Assembly (NCBI GenBank): GCA_016946835.1
Contig: JACVTC010000036.1
Location: 711,501-775,500 of the forward strand
Source of the DNA: Neocallimastix lanati (nom. inval.)
Taxonomy: Eukaryota; Neocallimastigomycota; Neocallimastigomycetes; Neocallimastigales; Neocallimastigaceae
Reading direction: 5' to 3'
DNA: 64,000 nt
The notes beneath the pieces were generated by a model. That model worked only from the letters and a program-made list of their open reading frames with translations, was not told where the DNA came from and did not search any database. A program made the position numbers and the translations under genes. Of the stretch, positions 15,300 to 29,649 are shown piece after piece (within the stretch, counting starts at the first letter, position 1; the number at the start of each line of letters is the position of its first letter).

Positions 15300-16478
15300 T
15301 ATTTTAATGTACAGATTCAAAGAATTCAGGAAACTATTCTTTCAATTTTTTATTAATATTTTTCTGATTGTCCATGAGAAATCATTGAACATTCTTGATA
15401 ATAATATTAAATTTTACGTATTGTGTATTTGAAATCTTAAAGATCCGTTCTTTGGAAAGAAGGCATTTAATTAATAAATTTTTTTCAATCATCTTTGAGA
15501 GTCTTATTATCCTTACTAATGTTATGCCTACTGTGATTAGTAATTTTTTCACTATGATCAATTTGTATACCGTAAGAGTACTCTATATATTTTATTAAAT
15601 AATTAAAACTGATATATTAAAATATAATTAAAACAAAAAATAAAATAATATTAATAAAGTAATTATTTAATTTAGTGACTGTTTTTATTGCTTGCTTGTA
15701 TTAGCGTAAATACAAACGAAAAAATCTTGGTGAAATGACCAATAAACTGGACATATTAAAATTTATTTTTTCTTTTTTTATTTTTATTTTTAAAAAAATA
15801 TAAAAATTAAAAAAATGCAATTAATATTAACATATATATATAATATTTTTTTTTAAAGTTTAATATAAAATTTTAATAATTAATAAAGTTTTGAAATTTG
15901 AATTAGTTTTATTTTTTATAATTTTTATAAAAATAATAATTATAATAATAATAATAATCAAAAATAGTAATAATTAATAATAATAATAAAAGGACATAAT
16001 AATAAATGATTATAAAATAATAAATAATAATAAATAATAAATAATAATAAATAATAAATAATAATAATAATAATAATAAGTAATAAATAATAATAAATAA
16101 TAATAAATAATAATAAATAATATTTAAATATTTAAAAATACATAATTTTTTTTAATATATTTACTCGTTACTAAAATATATTCTAAAATATTTTATCATG
16201 TATAGTAATTGAACCCCCCCAAAAAAAAAAACAAGTTATGTTTATGTCTAATTTTTCATATATTTTTTAAAAATAAAGTTAAATTAGAGTTTTAATTTAA
16301 TATATTATATTATTTTATATTAAATTTATGTAAATTATGTACATCTATTAATGATAATTTCTTATATTGATCATTAATTTAAAATTTTAATATAAGAAGG
16401 AATTTTAATATAAAAAGAAAGCAATTTACTATTAAAAAAAAAAAAAAAGAATATCAAAAAATATTATAGTAATAACAA
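15300..16478. other. Intergenic with possible repeat debris
   Basis: 15300-15600 has more balanced composition and reads as protein-like fragments on the minus strand, for example a FINxMPSFQRTDL-like stretch, with many stops; it may be more LINE debris. 15950-16130 is an AATAAT-type low-complexity stretch. A C8-A11 run occurs near 16213. No intact gene is seen. Confidence 0.5.
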
Positions 16479-17743
16479 ATGGAAAGATTAAATAAAAACA
16501 TTAATATTCCTGATTATATAAGAAAGGATAATCCACTGGAAACCTGTTATCATTTGATTAATCTTCAAAATGATATTAAAACTGTTTCCATAATTAAACA
16601 AAAAATAGGTGAAAGAAAAGTCTTTATTTCCTTGGACACGGAATCCTATGAAAAAAACCATGATTACTTAACGGAAGTAGGATGGGTAATTTTTGATAAA
16701 ACTGAAAAAATATTAAAAAAGGAACATTATATTATTCAAGAATATATGAGTTTTCACAATGGAAAATATGTAGAAGATAATAAATTTAATTATGATTTTG
16801 GAGAATCTAAAACAAAGTCATTGATTGAGGTTATCAGATTGCTTAATAAAGAATTAAATTCCGTGGACTATATTGTGGGACAAGGTATTAATAATGATAT
16901 TAAAGACTTAGAGAAACTCGGAGTTAATCTTACTAAATTTGAAGAAATGAAAGGAATTTATAAAAATTATGGTATTATTGATACTCAGTACTTATATTCA
17001 GGATGTTTCTATGATAGACCAATTAGTTTAAAGAAAGGATTAGATAAATTACATATAACTTACAGATATTTACATAATGCAGGTAATTTTTTTTATTTAT
17101 TTTGTTAATTGAGACACCATTATATTAATATATAGATAGATAGATATAGATAATAAAAATAAAAAAAATTAAGCTAACTATATTATAAAACGTTTTTTTT
17201 TTAAAAAAATAAAAAAGGTAATGATGCTTATTATACAATGAAGTACTTTTTTGAACTTATTAGAAACTTTGATATAAACGATATCAAAAATAAAAGAATT
17301 TTAGATATTAAAATTCCAGGTAACATTTAATAAATATATATATATTAAAGAAAAAAAGAATAAAGGTTTTTTATATTATAAATATATTAATTGTATTACT
17401 TTATATAATATATATATATTTTTTTTCTTAAATTTAAGATGAATATAATGAAGAAGATTATATTCGTTATAAAAGAGAAAAAGATGAACGCAGAAAACGA
17501 GAAAAAGAATTGAAAAAACTTAAGAAAAACAGAAAAATAGAATATTATGATAATTATAGCGAACATATATATGAAAATGATGATTATGGAAATGATAATT
17601 ATTATGATTATTATGATTATTATGATGATTTTAACGATAATTATAATTATTATGATGATAGTAATATGGGTATTGGAGAAATGTTAGGAATATATGATTC
17701 AGATGAATTAGATGAATATATTGCAAAATATGGATTTTATTAA
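16479..17743 (+). CDS. DEDDh 3'-5' exonuclease-like protein (Gfd2/YDR514C-like domain)
   Basis: Exons are 16479..17082, 17218..17319 and 17439..17743 (336 residues); both junctions are phase 1 and introns are 135 and 119 bp. The RNase H-fold DEDDh signature is complete only after splicing: D53 and E55 in FISLDTES, D140 in GQGINNDIKDL, then H199 and D204 in HNAGND, with H..D spanning exons 1 and 2. This arrangement matches fungal Gfd2/YDR514C-like putative exonucleases. The substrate is unknown; members probably act on RNA or DNA 3' ends. The C-terminus is a charged Lys/Arg/Glu helix followed by an unusual Asp/Tyr-rich tail (DYYDYYDD). No signal peptide is seen. It stands alone between the LINE relic and a long intergenic stretch. 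Confidence 0.8.
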
Positions 17744-18030
17744 ATAGGTGATTATTTTTTTTTTTTTTTCATATCACTATGAAAGATGAAAAAAAATATT
17801 AATACCTTTCTTGAATACTAAATAATCATTATCAAGATCATTATCATATCTTTCTTTATATATTATAAATAAATTAATAAATAAATAAAAAAAATAAATA
17901 ATTAAATAAATAATTAAAAATTAAATAAAAAATATAATATGTATCATATAAATCTTTTATTATTTATATAATTATTTTAATTTATATATACAATTATTGT
18001 AAAATTTTTATTATCAATTATATTTTTATT

Positions 18031-18072
<42 letters not shown>

Positions 18073-18611
18073 CAAAATGTATATAATATAAAAAGTATCT
18101 CATATAATTAACTTTATTTTTTATTATTTATATATTTAAAATTTTATCATACACTTAAAAAATATAAAATATAATATGAATAATATAAATATATATAATT
18201 AAAAAAAATATTAAATAAAAAAAATAAAGCATATTTTCATAAAAAAAAAATTATGTTTTACTTTACTATATTATATAGTACATTAATTATGTTACTTTTG
18301 AATTTTACATATTGTTATTAATATATATATTTAAATATTAATGACATATATAAACATGTATGATTACATATTATAATGAAGAACTAATTATAAAACAATT
18401 TAGTAAATAGATAATCAATGAAGGAAGTAATAAAATTATATTATATACATATAATAGCAAAAGTTTTAATTGTATTATTTATGATCTACATAACAAAATA
18501 GTTCACTACTAATATATTAAAAATTTTTATTTATCATGAAAATTAAAATTAATATAATATTATTATATTTTACCTTCATAAAATAATAAAAATGTTATTA
18601 ATAATAAATAA

Positions 18612-18643
<32 letters not shown>

Positions 18644-20170
18644 GCAAATAAACATAATTCAATATAATGAAAGAAGTTTTAATGAAAATGAAAAAATAAA
18701 AAATCAATGGAGGTTCAATTATTATTTTTTATGCTTTCTTAATTTATCTCTATAAATTTAGAAAAAAAACATGAGTCTAGTACAGGTACCGACATTAATC
18801 AGGGTTGCGGTTTATAACTATTTGATTTTACAATCCAAAATTTAATCTAATTTAATAATAATAAAAAAAAAAAAAGGAATTATGTACAATTAACTCATAT
18901 ATAATTATAATAGTAAAAATTTATAATAAAATTTTTTTTTTTTGATGAAGTACAAATTTTAATACATAATTATTAAATTTATATATAATTTATATATTAA
19001 ATTTATAGAAATCTAAATATAATCCATAAATTTGAATTAATATAAGAAAAATCATCCAAATGAAAAAAGTTATGGTAACATTTTTTAATAATTATAATAA
19101 TATAAAAATTTTCAAATATTTTTTTTTTTTAATATATTTTATTTTAATTAATATATTTAATTGATATATATTAAATTCTTTTCTTCTAACCAAGAAAGAT
19201 ATTGTGTGATTTTTAATTATATTTTAATTATTATATATTTTTTTTATTTATTATTTTATCTCATATGTAAAAAAAAAACTTAATTGAATATAAAATAATA
19301 AATTACTAATTATTAAATAAAATAAAACAACATAGTAAAAATATCCTTTTTCTTGTCATACCTCTGGAAAGTTTATTCAAAAGTTTTTTTTTAAGAGAGT
19401 ACATATAAAGCTTATTTATTTATTTATTTATTTATTATAAATATCATTATTTTATTATTTTATTTTAATTTTAAAGATTGTATATAAAAATATATTTTAT
19501 GATTCATATGAATAATTTTATTAAAAATATTAATATAATTATAGTTATAATATCATTTAATGAAAATATATATTATTCAAGAGCCCGTACTTAACATTTA
19601 TATTTCATTTATTTATTTTATCTTATTTTATTTTATTCAACCTGCTTAACAGAGTGTGTTGTATTTCGGAAGGTGGCTTGTAAAGAAAAATTTAATTCGT
19701 AATTTAATACTGACATCTGTATTTTCTTTAAATAATTGTAAATAAATAAAAAAATAAATAAAACTTGAAATAAATATAAATAGAACATCAAAAAAAATTT
19801 CTCATAAACACTTTATTTATAATTGTTAAAAAGTGAAACAAACAGAGGAAAAGAACAAATTATTATAAATTAAAAATAATTAATTTATAATAAAAAATTT
19901 TAATGAAATTAAAATATAGGATATCTAAAATATTTTACCTATTACCTTATATTCTAATTTTAAGATTTGATTACTTTATAATTAAAATTTTATTTTATGA
20001 TTATATGATTATTTATTTATAATTTATTTATTATTTATTATTATTGTTTTTTATAATATATATTATATTCTTATTTCTAAATATTTTTTATTATATTATA
20101 TATTCTTGTTTCTAAATATTTTTTAAAAATATTTTTTATTATTGTCGTTTTCATTATATATATTATTTTA
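17744..20170. other. Long intergenic region
   Basis: I see no gene. There are poly-T runs near 17757-17769, 18031-18072 and 18618-18642. Small islands of more complex sequence near 18770-18830 and 19580-19690 do not resolve into anything I recognise. Confidence 0.6.
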
Positions 20171-20390
20171 TTTAAAAATTTTTAAATTTATTTATTTATT
20201 ATTTTTATTATTATCATCATTATTATTTTTAATTAAACGAATAAGAATTTATTAATTGATATATTTTAAATAATTTAAAATTTAAAAATTTTTAAATTTA
20301 TTTATTTATTATTTTTATTATTATCATCATTATTATTTTTAATTAAACGAATAAGAATTTATTAATTGATATATTTTAAATAATTTAAAA
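20171..20390. repeat. Perfect 110-bp tandem duplication
   Basis: 20171-20280 is repeated without change at 20281-20390. It ends 31 bp past the GDT1 stop codon, so it probably lies in or next to that gene's 3' untranslated region. Confidence 0.95.
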
Positions 20391-20420
20391 TTAAAAATAA
20401 ATATTTCAAGTATTTCATTT

Positions 20421-21799
20421 TTAATTTTCATCTGGCCAAAAGATAGCTTCAAGTAATGTATAAATACCAAATAATAAGAAGAGACAACCACCAACAAAAG
20501 TAACTGTCTTTACTGATATCTTTTTAGCTAATAATTTACCACAAATAACAGCTAATGCAGTACATATACCATGTCCAATAATGGTACCAAGAATAACATT
20601 AATTGGATACTATAAATATTTAATATTATTAATTATATTAATATATATATATATATATTTAATAATGTATTTTATTATTATTAATAATAAAAATAAAATT
20701 AAAAATAAAATTAAAAAATAAAAAAAAAAAAAATTAATTTTTTATAATTATTATATATATACATCAGAAGAAGCAGCTAAAATAATAGTACCAATTTGTG
20801 AACGGTCACCCCACTATAATATATAATAATTAAAAGGATATATATATAGAAAATTAGTATATTGATAAAATATATAATTTTATTAAAATGGTATATTTTC
20901 TTTTAGGTTCAAACTCATATTAAAAATTAATATTTTTTAATTCGATAATTATTTATTTATATTTATATTATTTTTATATTTTACCTCAGCAAGGAAAGTA
21001 ATTGTGAAAATTTGAACGAAGGTTGGTGAAAAAATGTAATTAAATAAATTGACCCAACCAGAAGTCTTCTTTATTGGTTCAACAACAACACCACCACTTT
21101 CTAATTGTTCTAATTTATGTAATTCATCACCCCCTATGAGTTGTTTATTAACTTCTTCTAATTCTTCTTCTGCTTGATTATGTGACATCTCTTTAGCTTC
21201 CATTAACATTTTAACACCAAAAATTATAAATAAAACAATAGCCAAATATTGGGTATATTTTTTTGATAATAATGCTGGTAGAGTATAACCTAAAATTGCT
21301 GAGAGAATTGCCATAAGAGATAACGCTGCCATTGCTGAGAAGAAAACAAGTTTTCTATCATGTTTCATTGCCTTTATTTTTTTAATTTGAATATATAATA
21401 TATTTATTTTGATTTTTTTTATTTATTAAGATTAATTATTTTAATTTGAATATATATATATTTTTATTTTTTTATTAAGATTAATCTAATTTCAATTTTA
21501 ATTATATAATATATATATATACGAGTAATTAATATATAATTATTCAATAATATATACCATAACACAGTTACTTAAAAATGTTCTATCACCCATTTCTGAG
21601 ACCATAATCATGGCAAAACCGGCAACAAATGCACTTAATCCAGTTTGAGCTTCAGTATCAGACTATTATTATTAATAATAAATATATAATATTTTAATTT
21701 TATTTTATTTTATTTTATTTTTATTTATTTTTCAATTTATTTATTTTTTATTTCAGATGATTATATAAAATATTGTAAAAATATATTTATTTTTACCAT
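20421..21799 (-). CDS. GDT1: GDT1/TMEM165-family cation transporter (5 exons)
   Basis: Minus-strand exons are 21797..21799, 21558..21662, 20985..21371, 20763..20813 and 20421..20609 (244 residues, all junctions phase 0). Both family signatures are present: E24-M-G-D-R-T in the first helix and E165-W-G-D-R-S in the second half, the E-x-G-D-[KR]-[TS] motifs thought to line the ion path. Each half has about three hydrophobic helices, separated by a charged Glu/Lys loop. By homology it is a Golgi Ca2+/Mn2+:H+ antiporter that supplies Mn2+ for glycosylation and helps clear Ca2+. It lacks a long N-terminal leader; translation begins MSDTEAQTG directly before helix 1. The first coding exon is the ATG alone, followed at once by a GTAAAA donor. 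The second motif is split by an intron between E165 and W166. Confidence 0.92.
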
Positions 21800-25045
<3,246 letters not shown>

Positions 25046-25497
25046 GTGCATTTCGCAATTGTGCATTTCGCAATGTGGCGAATAAAATTTTTTAAATAAA
25101 TCCATACATTTTTAAGATATTCTATACAATCATAAACAAATATATAAATAATTATTATTATTACTTTTATTATTATTATTATTTTTATTATATTTTAAAA
25201 GAAATAATAATATATTTTTTCAATTAAATATTATTAAATAACTATTTCAAAAGAAATAATAATATATTCTATTAAAAAAGAATTAGAAAAAATTATTTTT
25301 ATAATTGAATATTAATAAATTATATATATATATAAAAAAGAATATTTATTATTTATTTAATTATATTTATTTGATTAATATTTATTTGATTAATATTTAT
25401 TTGATTATTATTTATTTGATTATTATTTATTTGATTATTATTTATTTGATTATTAAAAAAAGCTACATATAAAAATACGCCATATTGTGAAATGCAC
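25046..25497. mobile_element. MITE-like element with terminal inverted repeats
   Basis: GTGCATTTCGCAATGTGGCG at 25061-25080 pairs with its near-exact complement at 25478-25497 (18 of 20 positions). The left end carries an extra partial copy, GTGCATTTCGCAAT, at 25046-25059. The ~400-bp interior has no coding capacity and includes six copies of a 15-bp ATATTTATTTGATTA-type repeat (about 25365-25455). The structure fits a non-autonomous DNA transposon. I found no clear target-site duplication and no second copy in the window. Confidence 0.5.
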
Positions 25498-25944
25498 TAG
25501 ATTCTTGAAGTTATCGAAACAATTAGAGAGAGAGATATTATTAAAATAAATAATTAATTGATTGTAAAACAAAAGAATTATAAAAATATTAAATTGTAAT
25601 ATTTTAAAATTTATAAATTTGTATAAAAAATTATATTGAATCATAATATTTTAAGTTATTATTCAATTTTGTATAATAGTATATTAATTTAAAAAATTAA
25701 ATATATATTTTTTATTTTATTAATAATAATAAAAATTATATATAAAAGCTTACATATAATTTTTTGTTTTAATTTTTAATTTTATTCAAACTGTAAAAAA
25801 GTGTAATTTAAATCCTTTATTATTAAAGATAACTTTAAAATGTAACACAATTTAATTATATTAATACTTAAATTATTTAAACCATAAGTTATTAATAAAA
25901 ATAAATATATAATAAGATATAATAAATAATAATAATAATAAATA

Positions 25945-27368
25945 ATGGATTTATTTACTTAAATATAAATCTGAGGGAGCACAGAATTTTATTGAGTTAC
26001 AACGTAAAGGAAGTAAGACCTGATAATTATTTAGAATACAATAATTCTAATTTTATAAATTATCTCAAAAATAATGGAATTATATTTAATCATTCTACAC
26101 CAGGTTATCCCCCTAAAAAAAAGGTCTCGCTGATAGGACAGATCAGTCATTAGAAAAATGTTCGTAAATATTACTCATTATCTTCTATCCTATGAATGAA
26201 TATATTATATGTGCATGTACAGACGCACTAAGCAAAGAACTACAAAATTTATTTATATGGAAAAAATGTTATGAAAATTGTGGAAAACAAAAATATTCAA
26301 AAAGGCATTAATCTACTCGATGTTAAATGAATTTTTACTATTAAAGATAATGGTATATATAAAGCAAGTTTGGTCGTTAGAGGTTTTCGTCAAATTAGAG
26401 GAATTTATTACAACTGTACCTATTCCCTACAATAGAAATAGATTGTTTTTTGGCTAACAATTGTTATTGTATAAATATAAAAATTGGATTAAAGACAAAT
26501 CAATATTAAAGTAGTATACTCAAATGCTATTCTAGATGAAAAATTTTATGTTCAAATTCTAATCGGTGATAAAAACTTCTTTTGTGGAAAATCTGGATTA
26601 TTACAAAAGGCTCTCTATGGACTCAAACAAGCTGGAAGACAGAAGTTTTAAGAAATTTCTGGTTTTCCTAAAAAATTTGGCTTTAATTTAATATAATACA
26701 TAAATATAAAGTTTCCAAAGATAAAAGGGTAAATAAAATCATTGGAATTAATATAAATAAAACAAATAAGGTCTATAAAATTAATCAAAAGGATTGTATT
26801 GAAAAAATGTTAATTAACTATAATATAAACAATACTAGAATAGCTAAAACACCACCATGTATTAATGAAAAATTAGAAGATAGGGTAAACTCTGAAAAAA
26901 TTAAAAAAACTGATTAAAAAGATTGATAGGATTCCTATTATATGTATCATCAAAAATAAGACCAGAAATAGTATTTGCAATAAATCAAACTGTAAGATTT
27001 TTGAGGATCTAACAGAAGCTGATTTGAATGCAAGTATTCTAATATTAAAATAACTTAAAAAGTTCAAAGGACTATTCAATCCATTATAAAATGTAGAAAA
27101 TGCCAATGTAGGGGGGATGTTAAATATTGTAGTTGTGTGTGTAATTACACTATAGTATTAAATGTAAAGATAATTCTATTTAATAGTATAATTTGTGAAA
27201 AGTTAAAAATTGTTAATAATGCTAAACTATTATAGAAAAATGATTATAAATAACATAAAATGTCATATTCTTAAATGAATAGGTTTTTCTATATGAAAAA
27301 ACAACAAAATAAATAAATAAACACAGAGTAAAATATAAATATCATTTCTAATTTTAAGTGTTAAATTA
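25945..27368 (+). mobile_element. Degraded copia relic, opposite orientation to the intact copy
   Basis: The fragment begins inside integrase (remnants of VYLLKHKSE, then the region around the second catalytic Asp and STPG). It continues through a mutated reverse-transcriptase core (remnants of GIYKA, ALYGLKQAGRQ, INKTD) and ends in a polypurine tract and an LTR. Stops and frameshifts are frequent and the RNase H segment is deleted. Sequence is clearly the same family as the intact element at 47325-53127. Confidence 0.85.
27118..27368 (+). repeat. Diverged copia LTR
   Basis: It starts TGTTAAATATTG right after GGGGGGA, and aligns throughout with the complement of the intact 272-bp LTR, with many substitutions and some indels. 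The 3' boundary is approximate. Confidence 0.75.
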
Positions 27369-27899
27369 GTATTTAGATTTAATAAATTAAATAAATAGAT
27401 AAATATTAAAAAATATGAAATATGACAATAAACTGAATCCTAAAAAGTATGAAAATATTAATAGATGAATTATAATGAATTTTTTTTACAGAAATTTAAT
27501 ATATATAAATCAAATATTATAACCCTAACCCCATTAACTTCTTATGATTTTAACATTTTTTTTTTTTTTAGACTAGGAAGAGAATACACTTCCAGAGTTT
27601 TATTAAATAGATTAAAATATTTTTATGTACTACAATTAATAAAAAAATGCATTATATAATTTAAAGGTAAAAAAAAATAAAATGTATGTAAAAGATTAAT
27701 AAAATAAAAAACTAATAAAAAATTAAAAAATAACAAATTTTAATTAATTATAGAAAATTTATGCAATAAAGAATAAAAATAAGTTCAAAAGTTAAAAAAA
27801 TTTCTGCGTGATGTAAACTACGAGAAATAACATGATCACCAGTTAAATCTTAAATAATAAAACAAAGAAGTTACATCTTTAAAATAGATTGTGTGTTAT
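27369..27899. other. Intergenic between two relics
   Basis: Nothing supportable is seen. A (T)n run occurs near 27557-27568. Confidence 0.6.
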
Positions 27900-28835
27900 C
27901 TACTAAATACTTCCCTGAACCACAAGAGAGATCATCAAAATTGAATTACTAACTATAGGTTCTGTGTTCAGACCTGTACTATTAGTATATGTGTATTGAT
28001 GAGAATTAACAGAACTTCTAACTGCACTATTCCTTTGCCATATCAGTACGACGTCGACACTCTTTGTAATGAAAGTGTTTTTGCTAAACCTCTCAAAAAG
28101 TAACACAAGAGAGCTACTGATGATCCAGTTAAAACCTAAACTTAAATGAAGGTATTCAAGGCTGAGCTTGAATAGATTTCTAGTATTTATAAATTAGAAG
28201 TTATCGTAATTCGTACCTTTAATTCCTTAGAATTTAGCAAAATCAGACTAATATGATTCAATAACATCTTTGAATTTAGTGATATTCTTTTTCTTAATTT
28301 TCTTGTAGAGCACCAGTGTTTTTTTTGACCAAGAATAATGTGGCCTGGAAAGAATATGGTTTATGAGATCTTTAATGATACATTTTGAATTTCTCTATTT
28401 ACAAAAGCGTTTTATTTGAAGAGAAGCACAAAAGACAGCCATTGGAAATACTTGAAGATCACGAGATAAGGCTTAAACACTAAATGTTGAGTTCCTTTTG
28501 ATATAACTCTTATATTTTTTCTTCTATTCAATGTTAGGATAATCTTCCTTGTTCGAGGAGTCAGAATCAATACACCACAACAATACAGTGTTAATTAAGG
28601 ATTGTACATTCTTAGAATTGTTTTTGTTTGAACCTAAAAGTTTGAGCAAAATATAATGCTTTGCTAATAATATATGATTGAATAATAGATCTTTTAAATG
28701 TTAATGGAACTTTATTATTGGATAAAAAACTAGCGAAAGAAAATAAGGATTTTCTAATTTTAGTATTCATATAAGTGATAATATGAATACTAAAATTATT
28801 AATAAAAGGGATACCTAAGTAAATATACAAAGATT
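27900..28835 (-). mobile_element. Degraded LINE relic
   Basis: Minus-strand fragments match the region after the reverse-transcriptase palm of non-LTR elements: YLGIPFINNF, then IRKSLFSFASF and SIIQSYIISKALYFAQ near 28630-28810. After a frameshift come LGSNKNNSKNVQSLIN and scattered C-terminal pieces down to about 27905. The order and the shared LGSNK motif tie it to the 12.9-kb relic. Several stops make it non-functional. Confidence 0.7.
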
Positions 28836-29010
28836 CATTATTATTATTATTATAGGAAGATCATCTATTAATGAAATTGATTTTAAAACTTCATGATCGG
28901 ACTGAGAGAAATTATTAATTTGATTTTAATTGCCTTTTTATTTTGGTTTGTTTTGTTTTATTTTAATCATTTAAATTAATTAGAAAATTATTAGATAGAA
29001 AAATTACAAA
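28836..29010 (-). repeat. Partial duplicate of the last intron-exon junction of the Asn-rich gene
   Basis: About 100 bp here align with 29830-29945, the start of the terminal exon (shared word CATCTATTAATGAAATTG). A second aligned patch, TTTTTCTANCTAATAAT on the minus strand, matches that gene's final intron. The copy stops where the LINE relic begins. Confidence 0.75.
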
Positions 29011-29457
29011 TGTTTGTAATAAAAAAGAAAAAAAATTATGATATATATTGGTTTATTAAATTATTTATTTTATTTTATTTTGTTTTATTTTGTTTTATTT
29101 ATTAAAATAAATTTAATAGAATAAATAGTATTTTTTTTTATTATTATTTTTTTTAAAAAAAAATTAAATATTATAAAGAATCTCTACAGGTATCGAATAA
29201 AATAATTAAAATAATTAATGATAATGTAATAATAAGAAATATTTATAAAAAATTTTATTTATGGTATAAATATAATATAATATATATAAATATTATTTTA
29301 CTTTGAATTAAGAAATATCGAAAATCATAATGAAATGATTTTTTATATTATATGTTATGGGATATATATTATCCCATTAAAATATAATATATATCTAAAA
29401 TGTATAATATTTTGTTTTTTTGTTTTTGCTTCATTTTTTTTGTGTTTTGTTTTCCTT

Positions 29458-29499
<42 letters not shown>

Positions 29500-29649
29500 G
29501 TTTATTTATTTAAATAAAAATAATAGTAATTATTATTATTATTATTATTATTATTTAAAAACACATATAAACAATAGAAAAATTTATTTTTTTTCTTTAA
29601 TTTTTTTATTATATTATTTTTTAGTTTTTCTTAGTAATGGATTTAGAAA

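Noticed and set aside
18780-18830. More GC-rich island considered as a tRNA or small RNA
   Set aside because: No cloverleaf arms, A/B boxes or T-loop consensus could be found.
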